From contig JAPSLO010000004.1 in NCBI GenBank assembly GCA_031180725.1, positions 186,001-250,000 of the forward strand: a stretch of DNA of 64,000 nucleotides. The letters are read 5' to 3'. Under the pieces are notes generated by a model. The model searched no databases. It was not told where the DNA came from and saw nothing but the letters and a program-made list of their open reading frames with translations. The translations under genes were made by a program, and so were the position numbers. Each line of letters opens with the position of its first letter. The stretch's first letter is position 1. Origin of the DNA: Roseomonas sp. Lineage in GTDB: Bacteria; Pseudomonadota; Alphaproteobacteria; Acetobacterales; Acetobacteraceae. Below are positions 17,457 to 26,326 of this stretch, one piece after another.

Positions 17457-17556
17457 GGCGCGCGCCTTTTCCGGCGCCCAATGGGCGCCCGCGCGCAGAG
17501 GAACCGCTTGGCCCCGCGCCACAGCGCGCGCCCGGCGCCTGAGGCAGGAACGTTGA

Positions 17557-17587
17557 ATCCTCCATGTGGCGCGGCCACATGGAGGAT
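17557..17587 (+). promoter_or_regulatory. Perfect hairpin covering the Shine-Dalgarno of the Pmp3-like gene
   Basis: Arms ATCCTCCATGTGGC (17557-17570) and GCCACATGGAGGAT (17574-17587) are exact complements with a 3-nt loop. The GGAGG of the right arm (17581-17585) is the only plausible ribosome site for the ATG at 17589 and would be paired with CCTCC of the left arm. This looks like a translational switch, such as an RNA thermometer or a structure opened by a protein or by translation. No U-run follows, so it is not a terminator. Confidence 0.65.
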
Positions 17588-17588
17588 C

Positions 17589-17837
17589 ATGTCCTATCTG
17601 CTCGCGATCCTGGTCCCGCCGCTGGCGATCCTGCTGCAGGGCCGACCGTTCCAGGCCGTGTTCAACGCCATCCTCTGGGTGGGCGGCCTGCTGTTCATCC
17701 TGCTGCCCTTCGTGGCCGGCCAGGCTGCCTGGCTGCTGGCGGTGATCTGGGCCGCCGCGGTGGTCTACAACCGCCGCAGCGAGGCCCGCGACCGCCGCCT
17801 GGTCAACGAGGCGCTGCGCCGCCAAGGCCCGGGCTGA
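17589..17837 (+). CDS. Pmp3/YqaE-like small membrane protein
   Basis: 82 residues with two predicted helices. The segment MSYLLAILVPPLAILLQGRP, then NAILWVGGLLF and AAWLLAVIWAA, matches the UPF0057/Pmp3 pattern (LAILLPPL...FL, N at the second helix). It differs in having a longer charged tail (NRRSEARDRRLVNEALRR). Family members are stress-induced plasma-membrane proteolipids. The start is the ATG just after the hairpin-embedded GGAGG; the longer upstream frame crosses the hairpin and is unlikely. Confidence 0.7.
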   Translation: MSYLLAILVPPLAILLQGRPFQAVFNAILWVGGLLFILLPFVAGQAAWLLAVIWAAAVVYNRRSEARDRRLVNEALRRQGPG

Positions 17838-17870
17838 ACACGACGCGCCCGCGCCGGCCTGTGCGGGCAG

Positions 17871-18599
17871 TCATCGTTGCGCAGAGATCAGCACCATCAT
17901 CGGCCGCTCCATCTCATCCGCCAGGGCGGGCTGCGCCGCGAGCTGATCCGGCGTGGGATGCCATTCCTGCACATGGCGGATGGCAAAGCCGGCGCCGATC
18001 AGGCCATTCAGCGTGGTGCCAAGCATCCGGTGCTGCTTCACCACGCCTTTTGCCAGCCAGTCCGTCACGCGCGGGCCTTCTACTGCGTAGTTGTCCACCG
18101 GCCAGGTTCTCCGCCCATCGTCCCGCTGCAGCCAGCCCGGTTGGGTTGATGCCATGTAGATCGGGTGCTCGATGGTGAACACGAAATACCCGCCGGGACG
18201 AAGGGCGCGGAACACCACACCCACCAATCGGCCGAAATCCGCGACGTAATGCAGGGCGAGCGAGCTGTAGGCGAGGTCGAAGGCGCCCTTGGGCAGTTCC
18301 AGGCGTTCCAGGTTCGTCCGGACATAGGCGATGCCCGGATCCTTCGTCTCCGCCTGCGCCCGGGCCAGCATCCTTTCCGACAGATCCAGCCCGAGCACAT
18401 GCGCCGCGCCCTGCGTCCTGGCCGAGCGCGCGAACCAGCCGAAGCCGCAGCCGAGATCGACGATCCGCAGGCCCTCCAGCGGCGGCAGCAGCGCCTGGAT
18501 CGCCGGCCATTCCGGCGCGCCATCCAGCCCGTGCACGGAGCGGGCCAGGCGACTGTAGCCTTCGAAGAATTCGGGGGTGTCGTAGATGTTCTGTGCCAT
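17871..18599 (-). CDS. Class I SAM-dependent methyltransferase
   Basis: 242 residues from ATG 18599 (MAQNIYDTPEFFEGYSRLARS). The Rossmann methyltransferase motif I is VDLGCGFGWFARSAR, then VLGLDLSERML (acidic ribose-binding residue), YSSLALHYVADF (motif IV region) and LRPGGYFVFTIEHP (post-motif). UbiE/BioC-like overall, with substrate unknown. An upstream in-frame ATG at 18611 is close and possible. It is preceded by a 274-nt gene-free stretch shared with the cysH 3' end. Confidence 0.85.
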   Translation of the reverse strand: MAQNIYDTPEFFEGYSRLARSVHGLDGAPEWPAIQALLPPLEGLRIVDLGCGFGWFARSARTQGAAHVLGLDLSERMLARAQAETKDPGIAYVRTNLERLELPKGAFDLAYSSLALHYVADFGRLVGVVFRALRPGGYFVFTIEHPIYMASTQPGWLQRDDGRRTWPVDNYAVEGPRVTDWLAKGVVKQHRMLGTTLNGLIGAGFAIRHVQEWHPTPDQLAAQPALADEMERPMMVLISAQR

Positions 18600-18873
18600 T
18601 TCTCTCTCCATCGGGGCACTCGCCGGTGGACATGGCACGAAAACAGCAGGCCTCGTCCGTTTCCGGCGAGGCCAAGGGGTCGCGAGACGCCTGTCTAGCG
18701 GTGCGTCAGCAGTCCCTGCATCCCGCCTTCTGGGATGCAGGCCGGCCGGGAAACGACAAGGGCCACCCACTCACGCATGCCACCAGCCTAGGCGAGAACC
18801 GGGCCGCTTTCCAAGCTGGGCGGAGGCCTGAGAGGCTTTCGGGGCCCCGCCCCCGAGCCCCCGGAAAGCGCCC
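18600..18873. other. Gene-free stretch between methyltransferase start and cysH end
   Basis: No gene seen. It holds a perfect 9-bp inverted repeat, CTGCATCCC/GGGATGCAG (18716-18724 and 18732-18740, 7-nt loop), without a T-run, and a GC-rich dyad near 18840-18865 of the kind found at several gene ends here. The promoter of the methyltransferase should lie close to 18600. Confidence 0.4.
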
Positions 18874-19590
18874 TCACGCCGCCGCCGGGTGCATGCCGCA
18901 CTCGGTCCTGGCCAGGCCGCGCCAGCGGCCGGCGCGCGGATCCTCGCCCGGGGCGACGCGCGTGGTGCAAGGGGCGCAGCCGATGGAGGCGTAGCCCTGT
19001 TCCGCCAGCGGGTGCGGCGGCAATTCGTGGATCAGCGCATAGGTCGCTATGTCAGCGGCGCTCCACCCCGCCAGCGGGTTCAGCCGCAATCGGCCATCCG
19101 TGCCTGCTTCCACCAGCGGCAGCGCGGCGCGGGTGGTGGCCTGGTAGCGCTTGCGGCCGGTGACAACCATCGCGATGCCGCGCAACGCCGCTTCCTGCGG
19201 GCCGATTTTGCGCAGAGCGCAGCACGCGACGGAATCGCGGGCGTGCAGTCTGCCATCCGGGTCCTGTTGCGCCAGCGCAGCCGGGGCCGGGGCGGTGCTC
19301 CGCACATCGGTCAGGCTCAGCCGGCGCAGCAGCGTGTCGCGGTAGGCCAGCGTCTCGGGAAAGAGCTGGCCGGTGTCCAGCAGCAGCACGGGAAGGCCGG
19401 GATCGGCCTCGGCCACCATGTGCAGCAGCACCGCGGATTCCGCGCCGAAGGAGGACAGCACCGCAATCCGCCCCGCGAAGCCCCGCGCCGCGGCGCGCAG
19501 CGCGGCCACGGGCGAAAGGCGCGCCAGTTCCTCGCTGAGCGCCGCGGCTTGCCGACGCAGGGTGAAGCGATCCGTCTCAGTCTGGGTCAT
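18874..19590 (-). CDS. cysH: Assimilatory adenylyl-/phosphoadenylyl-sulfate reductase
   Basis: Reduces activated sulfate to sulfite for cysteine synthesis. 238 residues from ATG 19590. The nucleotide-binding loop is LSSFGAES (46-53), followed by LLLDTGQLFPETLAYRD. Cys pairs CC (123-124) and CxxC (205-208) are the 4Fe-4S ligands typical of plant/bacterial APS reductases, and ECGMH (Cys231) is the catalytic cysteine near the C-terminus. The Fe-S cysteines point to an APS-using enzyme, although the annotation name is often PAPS reductase. A leader hairpin lies before the start. Confidence 0.9.
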   Translation of the reverse strand: MTQTETDRFTLRRQAAALSEELARLSPVAALRAAARGFAGRIAVLSSFGAESAVLLHMVAEADPGLPVLLLDTGQLFPETLAYRDTLLRRLSLTDVRSTAPAPAALAQQDPDGRLHARDSVACCALRKIGPQEAALRGIAMVVTGRKRYQATTRAALPLVEAGTDGRLRLNPLAGWSAADIATYALIHELPPHPLAEQGYASIGCAPCTTRVAPGEDPRAGRWRGLARTECGMHPAAA

Positions 19591-19602
19591 GCGGCAAGAT
19601 GT

Positions 19603-19632
19603 CCTGCGGGTCGGGGAAAGGGTCCCCGCAGG
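19603..19632 (-). promoter_or_regulatory. Leader hairpin upstream of cysH
   Basis: Arms CCTGCGGG (19603-19610) and CCCGCAGG (19625-19632) are exact complements around a 14-nt loop, lying 13-42 nt before the cysH start on the minus strand. It is in the right place for a leader control element, but it matches no riboswitch I can name. Confidence 0.35.
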
Positions 19633-19776
19633 TGCAATTACACCGGACCGTATCGGGTTAAAGAGCATACCACGAAGAAAGATCGTTATTCTTCCAGCCC
19701 CGTCGGCGGCAGCGCCTTCATGTCGCCGCCAAGGCCGGGGCGGGAAGGCCATTCCCGCCCTGGCGAGCGCTTTCGC

Positions 19777-22035
19777 CTACAGGAACCCGACCGGATCCAC
19801 ATCCACCTGCACGCGCACATGGCTCGGCAGGTCCACCTTCTCCAGCCATTCCCGAAGCAGCGGCTGCACCTGCACGTCGCGCCGCGCCTTCAGCAGCAGC
19901 CGGCGCCGGTGCCGGCCGCGCAGCAGGGCAAGTGGCGCGGGCGCGGGGCCCAGCACCTCCACCCCGGCCAGGCGCGGCGCCGAAAGCCCCAGGTCGCGCG
20001 CGGCGCGGTCGGCTTCCTGCTCGTCCTCGCTGCTGACGATCAGCGCGGCCAGGCGGCCGAAGGGCGGCCAGTGTCCCGGGCGGCGGCCGGCGGCCTCCTC
20101 CTCCATGAAGGCGGCGACATCGCCGGAGACGAGGGCGCGCATCACCGGATGGTCGGGCGAGAAGGTCTGCAGCAACACCTTGCCTGGCGCCTCCGCCCGG
20201 CCGGCGCGGCCGGCCACCTGGTGCAGCAACTGCAGCGTGCGCTCGGCCGCGCGCAGGTCGCCGCCCGCGAGGCCGAGATCCGCGTCCACCACCCCCACCA
20301 GCGTCAGATGCGGGAAGTGCCAGCCCTTGGCGACGATCTGCGTGCCGATGATGAGGTCCACCTGACGGTTCGCGATCGCCTCGGCCGCGGCGGTGGCAGC
20401 GGCGGGGCCGGGGATGGTGTCGCTGGCCATCACGATGCGCCGTGCATCGGGGAAGAGCTGCGTCACCTCCTCCAGCACACGTTCCACGCCGGGGCCCACG
20501 GGGGTCAGGCTGCCCAGCGCGCTGCATTCGGGGCAGGTGTTCGGGATCGGCTCGGCGTGGCCGCAGTGGTGGCATTGCAGGCGGCGCTGGGCACGGTGTT
20601 CCACCAGCCAGGCGGTGCAGTTCGGGCAGCGGAGCCGGTGCCCACAGGCGCGGCAGAGCGTGAGCGGCGCATAGCCGCGGCGGTTCAGGAACAGCATCGC
20701 CTGCTCGCCGCGCGCAAACGTGTCCTGCACCGCCTCGATCAGCGGGGGCGAGATGAAGCGGCCCCGCTCCGGCGGATGCTTGCGGAGATCGATCGCCTCC
20801 ACCGCCGGCATGCCGGCGCTGCCGTGGCGTTCGGAGAGGTGCAGGTGGTCGTAGCGCCCGGTCTCCGCATTGGTCAGCGTCTCCAGCGAAGGCGTGGCGG
20901 AGACGAGGATGCAGGCGGCCCCGGCCAGGCGCGCGCGCACCACGGCCATGTCGCGCGCGTGATAGATCACGCCGTCCTCCTGCTTGAAGGCGGTCTCGTG
21001 CTCCTCGTCCACGATCAGCAGGCCGAGGTCGGGATAGGGCAGGAACAGCGCGCTGCGCGCCCCCACCACGACCGGCGCGCCGCCTTCCGCCACTGCGCGC
21101 CAGGTGTCGCGCCGGGTGCGAGAGGAGAGCTCGGAATGCCACAACGCCGGGTCCACGCCGAAGCGGCGGCGGAATCGTTCCAGCCACTGGGCAGAGAGCG
21201 CGATCTCCGGCAGCAGCACCAGCGCCTGGCGCCCTTGCCTCAGGCACTCGGCTATGGCGTCCAGATAGACCTCGGTCTTGCCCGATCCGGTGACGCCGGT
21301 CAGCAGCGTCACGCCGAATTCGCGCGCCGCGACCTTTGCCTTCAGCGCCTCCGAGGCCGCGCGCTGCTCGGGCATCAGTGCTGGGCCGGGATGCTCTGGG
21401 TCGGGCAGCGGGAAGGCGGCGCCGCGCGGCAGCAGGGCGGGCACCAGCAGCCCGGCATCTGCCAGGCCGCGCACCACGCCGGGGGAAACGCCGGCCGCTT
21501 CCGCCAGCTCGCTCCCGGTGCGCACCTCGCCGGGGCCGAGCTGGTCAAGCACGCGCTGCCGGGCGGGGGTCAGGCGCAGATCCTCCCGGATGGCGCCGGG
21601 GGCGAGCTGCCAGCCGGCACGCTGCGGCGCCGGCTCCAGAGCGGAGGGCGCGCTCATGGCCATGCGCAGCACCATCCCCGGCGGGCTGAGCGTATAGGCG
21701 GCTACCCATTCCACGAAACGGCGCAGGCTTTCGCCCATGGGCGGCGCATCCAGCACCGTGCCGACCGGCTTCAGCCTCCGCGCGGGGAGATCGGGGTCGG
21801 GGTCGCCGTCCCAGACCACGCCGATCATTTCCCGCGGGCCGAGCGGGACGACAACGAAACTGCCGGGCGGCGCTTCCATTTCCTCCGGCAGGGCATAGTC
21901 ATAGCTGCCCGCATCCAGTGGCAGGGGCAGCATCACGCGAACCCGGCGCGCCGCCGCACGCGGCCCGGGCCGTGGCCCTGGAGCAACGCCCAAAAGTTGG
22001 TTCGGTGGCGGCGACTTCCGCCTGGGGTCACGCAT
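19777..22035 (-). CDS. priA: Primosomal replication protein N' (PriA helicase)
   Basis: Replication-restart 3'-5' helicase that reloads the replisome at stalled forks. 752 residues. The N-terminal 3'-BD begins [15 protein letters not shown]. The helicase core has [16 protein letters not shown] (Walker A) and [10 protein letters not shown] (DEAH-type Walker B). Eight zinc-binding cysteines lie in [13 protein letters not shown] and CHHC...CPEC. Helicase motifs V/VI are [23 protein letters not shown] and QVAGRAGR. The start at 22035 lies 88 nt from the divergent fsa start; a later start near VRVMLPLP is possible. Confidence 0.94.
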   Translation of the reverse strand: MRDPRRKSPPPNQLLGVAPGPRPGPRAAARRVRVMLPLPLDAGSYDYALPEEMEAPPGSFVVVPLGPREMIGVVWDGDPDPDLPARRLKPVGTVLDAPPMGESLRRFVEWVAAYTLSPPGMVLRMAMSAPSALEPAPQRAGWQLAPGAIREDLRLTPARQRVLDQLGPGEVRTGSELAEAAGVSPGVVRGLADAGLLVPALLPRGAAFPLPDPEHPGPALMPEQRAASEALKAKVAAREFGVTLLTGVTGSGKTEVYLDAIAECLRQGRQALVLLPEIALSAQWLERFRRRFGVDPALWHSELSSRTRRDTWRAVAEGGAPVVVGARSALFLPYPDLGLLIVDEEHETAFKQEDGVIYHARDMAVVRARLAGAACILVSATPSLETLTNAETGRYDHLHLSERHGSAGMPAVEAIDLRKHPPERGRFISPPLIEAVQDTFARGEQAMLFLNRRGYAPLTLCRACGHRLRCPNCTAWLVEHRAQRRLQCHHCGHAEPIPNTCPECSALGSLTPVGPGVERVLEEVTQLFPDARRIVMASDTIPGPAAATAAAEAIANRQVDLIIGTQIVAKGWHFPHLTLVGVVDADLGLAGGDLRAAERTLQLLHQVAGRAGRAEAPGKVLLQTFSPDHPVMRALVSGDVAAFMEEEAAGRRPGHWPPFGRLAALIVSSEDEQEADRAARDLGLSAPRLAGVEVLGPAPAPLALLRGRHRRRLLLKARRDVQVQPLLREWLEKVDLPSHVRVQVDVDPVGFL

Positions 22036-22123
22036 CCTGTATGCTCGCTCGCGACTCAGTTTTGAGAATGGTGTCCCGGAACGGGACGACCGGCCTCAAG
22101 CCCACAATCGGGGACCCGAGGGT

Positions 22124-22780
22124 ATGAAGTTCTTCGTGGACACCGCCGAGGTGTCCGACATCCGCGCCCTGGCCGAGGCCGGCCTGGTGGATGGAGTGAC
22201 GACCAATCCGAGCCTGATCGCCAAGTCCGGCCGCAACATGGCCGAGGTGATCCGCGAGATCTGCAGCATCACTCCGGGCCCGGTCAGCGCGGAAGTGACC
22301 GCCACCGACTTCGACACCATGCTGGCCGAGGGCCGGTACCTGCGCGACCTCGCACCCAATGTCGCGGTGAAGGTGCCGCTGACCGAGGCCGGGCTGCGCA
22401 CCTGCCGGGCGCTGGCCAATGAAGGCACGCCGGTGAACGTCACGCTCTGCTTCTCCGCCGCCCAGGCGCTGCTGGCGGCCAAGGCAGGCGCGGCCTTCAT
22501 CTCGCCCTTCGTCGGCCGGCTGGACGACATCTCCACCGACGGCATGACGCTGATTGCCGACATCGTCCAGATCTACCGCAACTACCCGCAACTGAAGACC
22601 GAGGTGCTGGTCGCCTCGGTCCGCCATCCGATGCATCTGGTGCAGGCGGCGAAGCTCGGAGCACATGTGGCGACGCTGCCGCCTGGTGTCATCAGGCAGC
22701 TACTCAAGCATCCGCTGACAGACAGCGGCCTGGCGGCCTTCCTGGCCGACTGGAAAAAGACGGGGCAGAGCATCCTGTGA
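22124..22780 (+). CDS. fsa: Fructose-6-phosphate aldolase / transaldolase-like protein
   Basis: 218 residues, the short TalC/FSA subfamily of transaldolases. The TIM-barrel motifs are [29 protein letters not shown], the Schiff-base Lys83 in [26 protein letters not shown] and [12 protein letters not shown]. Short members may act as fructose-6-phosphate aldolases or as transaldolases, and the sequence does not settle which. The stop codon overlaps the GTG start of the DUF484 gene by 4 nt, so the two are translationally coupled. Confidence 0.88.
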   Translation: MKFFVDTAEVSDIRALAEAGLVDGVTTNPSLIAKSGRNMAEVIREICSITPGPVSAEVTATDFDTMLAEGRYLRDLAPNVAVKVPLTEAGLRTCRALANEGTPVNVTLCFSAAQALLAAKAGAAFISPFVGRLDDISTDGMTLIADIVQIYRNYPQLKTEVLVASVRHPMHLVQAAKLGAHVATLPPGVIRQLLKHPLTDSGLAAFLADWKKTGQSIL

Positions 22781-23475
22781 AAACCACGGCGGCGGCCTCC
22801 CTCGACTACGATCCGGTGGCCGAGGAGGTCGCGGCCTTTCTCGTTGCCAATCCGGATTTTCTCGTCCGGCGGCCGGATCTCTACCGAGCCCTGACCCCAC
22901 CCCGGCGCGTGCATGGGGAGAACCTGGCCGACCACATGGTGGCCATGGTCGCGGCGGAGCGCGCCCGGCTGCGCGCCCTGCAGGCCGAGATGCAGGCGGT
23001 GCTTGACGAAGGCCGGGCCGGCACCGGCCTGGCGCTGCGGGTGCGACTGGCCGTGCTGGCCCTGATGCGGGCCCGCGACATCCCCGAAACCATCGCCCAG
23101 GAACTGCCGCCCCTGCTGCGGGTGGAAGCCTGCGAGCTTCTGGCGGAGCCGCGGCCCGGCCCTGCCTACAACCGGGGCCGCGGCGAAACCGCGGTGCCGC
23201 ATGGCGTGCGCCTGCTGCCGGAAGGCACGGTGGCGCGCTTGATGGGCTCCGGCCGCGACGCCCGCATCCGCACCGAGGTGACGGATGCCGAACTGCTGCA
23301 CGCCGAGGCCGCGCCGCTGGTCACGCGCGACGCGGTGGTGAAGGTGCCACTGTGGTGCGGCACGCCCTGCGTCCTGATGCTGGGCGCACGAGACGCCGCG
23401 GCCCTGCCGGCGCGGCAATCGGTGCAGACCCTGGCCTTCCTGGGCCGAGCCGTCGCGGCGGCACTGGCGCGCTGA
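22777..23475 (+). CDS. DUF484 family protein
   Basis: 232 residues from a GTG overlapping the fsa stop codon. It begins with a helix region [27 protein letters not shown] (the DUF484 opening), a coiled section rich in Arg/Ala, then a GAF-like domain ending [22 protein letters not shown]484 genes typically precede xerC, as here (8 nt gap). The function is not established; association with XerC-linked chromosome processing is inferred from gene order. Confidence 0.8.
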   Translation: MKTTAAASLDYDPVAEEVAAFLVANPDFLVRRPDLYRALTPPRRVHGENLADHMVAMVAAERARLRALQAEMQAVLDEGRAGTGLALRVRLAVLALMRARDIPETIAQELPPLLRVEACELLAEPRPGPAYNRGRGETAVPHGVRLLPEGTVARLMGSGRDARIRTEVTDAELLHAEAAPLVTRDAVVKVPLWCGTPCVLMLGARDAAALPARQSVQTLAFLGRAVAAALAR

Positions 23476-23483
23476 CGCCGGCC

Positions 23484-24419
23484 ATGGATGGCGCCGCGGC
23501 GCTTTCCGCCTGGCTTGACACGCTGGCGCGCGAACGCCGCGCCAGCCCGAACACGGTCGAAGCCTATCGGCAGGACATCGCCCTGTTCCTGGCCTTCCTG
23601 ACCCGCCATCAGGGCGAGGAGCCCGATGCTTCCGCCCTGGCCGGGCTGCGCCCGGCGGACCTGCGCGCCTTCCTGGCCGACCGCGCGCGGGAGGGGGACG
23701 GCAATGCCACCCGCGCCCGGCGCCTGGCCGCCATCCGCGGCTTCCTGCGCCATCTGGCGCGCCGGGCGGGCACGCCCACCACCGCACTCGCCGGGCTGCG
23801 CGGGCCGCGCGCCAAGGCCCCGGTGCCGCGTGCCCTGAGTGCCGAGGCAGCGCGGGAGGCGACCGCCGGCATCGGCGCCGTGCACGATCCTGCCCGCGCG
23901 CTGCATCCCGCCCTGCAATCGGCGCGCGACGTGGCGCTTTTCACCCTGCTCTATGGCTGTGGGCTTCGGATTTCGGAGGCGCTGGCGCTGGATGTGCGCC
24001 ATGCCCCGCGCGCCGGGTCGGAGGCGGTGCTGCGCGTCCGCGGCAAGGGCAACAAGGAACGGATCGTGCCGGTACTGCCCGCCGTGCGCCAGGCGATGGA
24101 AGCCTGGCTGGCGCAGCACCCGGAGGCCGGGAATCCGGACGCGCCCCTGTTCATCGGCGCACGCGGCGCGCGGCTCGATGCGGCGGTGGCGCAGCGCAAC
24201 CTGCGCAACTGGCGCCGCCTGGCGGGGCTGCCGGAACACGCCACGCCGCATGCCCTGCGGCATTCCTTTGCCACCCATCTGCTGGGCGGCGGGGCGGATC
24301 TGCGCGCCATCCAGGAACTGCTGGGCCATGCGAGCCTGTCCACCACCCAGCGTTATACGCGGGTGGATGCGGCCGGGCTGCTGGAGACTTGGCGCAAGGC
24401 ACATCCACGCGCGGATTGA
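23484..24419 (+). CDS. xerC: Tyrosine recombinase XerC
   Basis: Site-specific recombinase that, with XerD, resolves chromosome dimers at dif. 311 residues from ATG 23484. The N-terminal SAM-like core-binding domain is at about 5-95 (RRASPNTVEAYRQDIALFLAFL). The catalytic domain carries Arg162 (GLRISEALAL), Lys188 (RGKGNKERIVP), His256 and Arg259 (HALRHSFATHLL), His282 (LGHASLSTTQ) and the nucleophile Tyr291. All active-site residues are present. It lies 8 nt after the DUF484 gene. Confidence 0.93.
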   Translation: MDGAAALSAWLDTLARERRASPNTVEAYRQDIALFLAFLTRHQGEEPDASALAGLRPADLRAFLADRAREGDGNATRARRLAAIRGFLRHLARRAGTPTTALAGLRGPRAKAPVPRALSAEAAREATAGIGAVHDPARALHPALQSARDVALFTLLYGCGLRISEALALDVRHAPRAGSEAVLRVRGKGNKERIVPVLPAVRQAMEAWLAQHPEAGNPDAPLFIGARGARLDAAVAQRNLRNWRRLAGLPEHATPHALRHSFATHLLGGGADLRAIQELLGHASLSTTQRYTRVDAAGLLETWRKAHPRAD

Positions 24420-24597
24420 CCTGGCCGCCGCGCCGCCTGCCCCAACCGCGGTGAAATCGCCGGATTAACGCCTTTTCAGCGCCGCCCCATCCCGCCGAGA
24501 GGGCGAGGCACGCAGTCTGTGCGCCTCTTCGGTGTTCCCCCCGGCGCCGTTGGGACCGCCATCCACTCGCCCCAACGTTCCGGCCCAGGACCCTGCC

Positions 24598-24834
24598 ATG
24601 ACGCGTCTGATCCGAATTTCGCTGCTCGCCCTCGCTCTCGGCGCGCCCACCCTGCTCACGGCCCCTGCCGCCAACGCCGCGCCCGCCGCGCGGCAGGAGG
24701 CGAGCCAAGCGTCACGGCAGCGCACGGGCCAAGCCAGCACCCAGCGCCAGCGCCGCCAGTCCGCCCAGTCGCAGCAGCGCCGTCACCGCCAGGCGGCACA
24801 CCGCCCGCGCCGCGCCCGCACGACGCAGGGCTGA
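24598..24834 (+). CDS. Small secreted Gln/Arg-rich protein, unknown function
   Basis: 78 residues. A clear signal sequence (RLIRISLLALALGAPTLL, cleavage near ANA-A) is followed by a low-complexity tail of Gln, Arg, Ser and Ala (QRQRRQSAQSQQRRHRQ). The mature part is very basic, about 55 residues, with no cysteines. I recognise no family. It lies 178 nt after xerC and is followed by a strong terminator at 24933, which supports a real transcript. Confidence 0.55.
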   Translation: MTRLIRISLLALALGAPTLLTAPAANAAPAARQEASQASRQRTGQASTQRQRRQSAQSQQRRHRQAAHRPRRARTTQG

Positions 24835-24932
24835 TCCTTTTCGGCGCCGCCGCCGCGGCGCCCCAGCTTCGGCATCGGCCATTTCCCGGCAGGCCGATGC
24901 CGACGAGGCCAGTCCGCAAGGTCTGGCCCTTT

Positions 24933-24966
24933 GGCCCGGTCGCAGCCCTGCGACCGGGCCTTTCTT
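24933..24966 (+). terminator. Rho-independent terminator
   Basis: Perfect 12-bp arms GGCCCGGTCGCA (24933-24944) and TGCGACCGGGCC (24949-24960), loop GCCC, followed by a T-rich tail TTTCTTCTT. It lies about 100 nt past the small secreted protein gene. Confidence 0.8.
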
Positions 24967-25051
24967 CTTCCGCCCACGATTCCGTGCACGAAAAGCCGGC
25001 TTTACCTTGCCACCGTGACATGCAACGGTTTGTAAGCCTGCCTCCCGGGCA

Positions 25052-25131
25052 AAGAAAAAGGCGGCGCCTTGCGGCGCCGCCGAGTTTAGGGAGGAAACGT
25101 CCAAGAAAGACAGCGCACAAGGGCGCTGCTG
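25052..25131 (-). ncRNA. Candidate small RNA with anti-Shine-Dalgarno linker
   Basis: On the minus strand, starting near 25131: hairpin CAGCGC-CCTTGT-GCGCTG, a single-stranded linker containing TTTCCTCCCT, then a terminator hairpin (arms 25060-25068 and 25073-25081, loop GCAA) followed by CTTTTTCTTT. Upstream are a -10 TATATT (25138-25143) and a -35-like TTGCAT (25162-25167) with an 18-nt spacer. No open frame fits. The layout, with a CCUCC-containing unpaired stretch between two stem-loops, is that of alphaproteobacterial trans-acting sRNAs. Predicted length is about 80 nt, and the exact start is inferred from the -10. Confidence 0.55.
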
Positions 25132-25156
25132 CAACGCAATATAAAGGGCAGTGACC

Positions 25157-25180
25157 CTGACATGCAAGAGGGCGTGTCAG
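25157..25180. promoter_or_regulatory. Palindrome over the sRNA -35 region
   Basis: CTGACA (25157-25162) and TGTCAG (25175-25180), exact complements separated by 12 nt, cover the proposed -35 element of the small RNA. Spacing and symmetry fit a dimeric repressor site; no regulator can be named. Confidence 0.35.
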
Positions 25181-25181
25181 A

Positions 25182-25506
25182 AAATATCGGCTGCCCCCTG
25201 GCCGGCCGGCTAAGTGTCAACCGGCGGCCGGAAGGCAAGCGCGCGCGCCGATGACGGGTTCCCGGTCTGAGGCCAAGGCTTGTCGGTAGTGCGGCATTTT
25301 CGCATCGGACGGGCCGGGGGGGCGGCCATGCACCCCTCACTGGCCCCGCGAGCGGGGACGGGGACCAGGGTGGAACTCCCAGAGCGCTTTCCACTCTGGT
25401 GCATCAGGGCTGCTCACCGACGGAACCTCAGCGGTGGTACGTCCCCTTCCGCCAGACGCGAAAATACCCAGGCGGCGGCGCGCCCCGGGTCCGACGGTCC
25501 ACAGTC
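25182..25506. other. Gene-free stretch upstream of the small RNA
   Basis: About 320 nt with no convincing gene on either strand. Short frames here lack ribosome sites and family features. It includes a TTGACA-like element on the minus strand at 25215-25220 without a well-spaced -10. Confidence 0.4.
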
Positions 25507-26082
25507 CTAGAAGGGCTCGCTCGCCGCGCCGGCCGGGATGCGCTTCGGGGGCTGTTCGGCTTCCAGCAGGCTCAACAGGCCTTCAAGCATCTGCAGCGGC
25601 GTGGGCGGGCAGCCCGGGATGACCAGATCCACCGGCAGTACATTCGCGACGCCGGACTCCACGCCATAGCTGCCCTTGAAGACCCCGCCATCCGCGGCGC
25701 AGTCGCCGGCGGCGACAATCCAGCACGGGTCGGGGGTGCAGGCGCGGGTGCGCTCCAGCGCCTCGCGCATGTTGCGGGTCACGGGGCCGGTCACCAGCAG
25801 CACATCGGCATGGCGCGGGCTGGCCACGATCTTCAGCCCGAAACGCTCCATGTCGTACAGCACGCCGGCCATGGCGTTCACTTCCAGCTCGCAGCCGTTG
25901 CAGCTGCCGGCATCCACCTCGCGGATCGCGAGGCTGCGGCCCAGCCGGGTACGTGCCGCCGCCTCCAGCCGCTGGGCCAGGGCCTGCACCACCGGGTCAG
26001 GCGCCACCGGCCGCGCATCTGTCAGAGGGCGGGACACCAAGCCCTTCGCCAGCTTCGGCCAGAGCAGGTGCGGCCGCTTCAT
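25507..26082 (-). CDS. Hydrogenase-4/complex I small subunit (HyfI/NuoB-like)
   Basis: Electron-transfer subunit carrying the N2-type 4Fe-4S cluster. 191 residues. All four ligands are present: Cys61 and Cys64 (GSCNGCELEV), Cys128 (AAGDCA) and Cys158 (IPGCPP). It belongs with the HycG/HyfI/NuoB family, and its neighbours encode the membrane and large subunits of the same complex. It is the last gene of the operon, 10 nt after a 77-residue gene. GGAGAG precedes the ATG. No NuoI-like ferredoxin subunit gene is found beside it. Confidence 0.88.
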   Translation of the reverse strand: MKRPHLLWPKLAKGLVSRPLTDARPVAPDPVVQALAQRLEAAARTRLGRSLAIREVDAGSCNGCELEVNAMAGVLYDMERFGLKIVASPRHADVLLVTGPVTRNMREALERTRACTPDPCWIVAAGDCAADGGVFKGSYGVESGVANVLPVDLVIPGCPPTPLQMLEGLLSLLEAEQPPKRIPAGAASEPF

Positions 26083-26092
26083 GCCACTCTCC

Positions 26093-26326
26093 TCAGGCCA
26101 GCTTCGCCACGCGCATCACGTCGTTTCCTTCCGGATCGCGCAGTACCAGCTCGGTGCCGGGCGCCACGCGGTTCGCGATCCAGCCCAGATCATCCAGCGC
26201 CTCCGCCCGCGTGTCATAGGCCCAATGCTCGGCCACCGGCCGCCCAGGGCCCGGCCGCACCAGGGAAATGGTGTGCATCCCGCTGGCGCCGCCCGCCTCG
26301 CCGCGCGTCGGGCTTTCCTCAATCAT
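26093..26326 (-). CDS. 77-residue protein of unknown function inside the hyf-like operon
   Basis: Begins at an ATG that overlaps the upstream VOC stop codon by 8 nt (ATGATTGA). The product reads HTISLVRPGPGRP, then EHWAYDTRAEALDDLGWIA and VLRDPEGNDVMRVAKLA: soluble, acidic, no cysteine. An internal Met at residue 17 could be the start. I recognise no family. Coupling to the VOC gene and the 10-nt gap to the HyfI-like gene make it part of the operon. Confidence 0.6.
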   Translation of the reverse strand: MIEESPTRGEAGGASGMHTISLVRPGPGRPVAEHWAYDTRAEALDDLGWIANRVAPGTELVLRDPEGNDVMRVAKLA

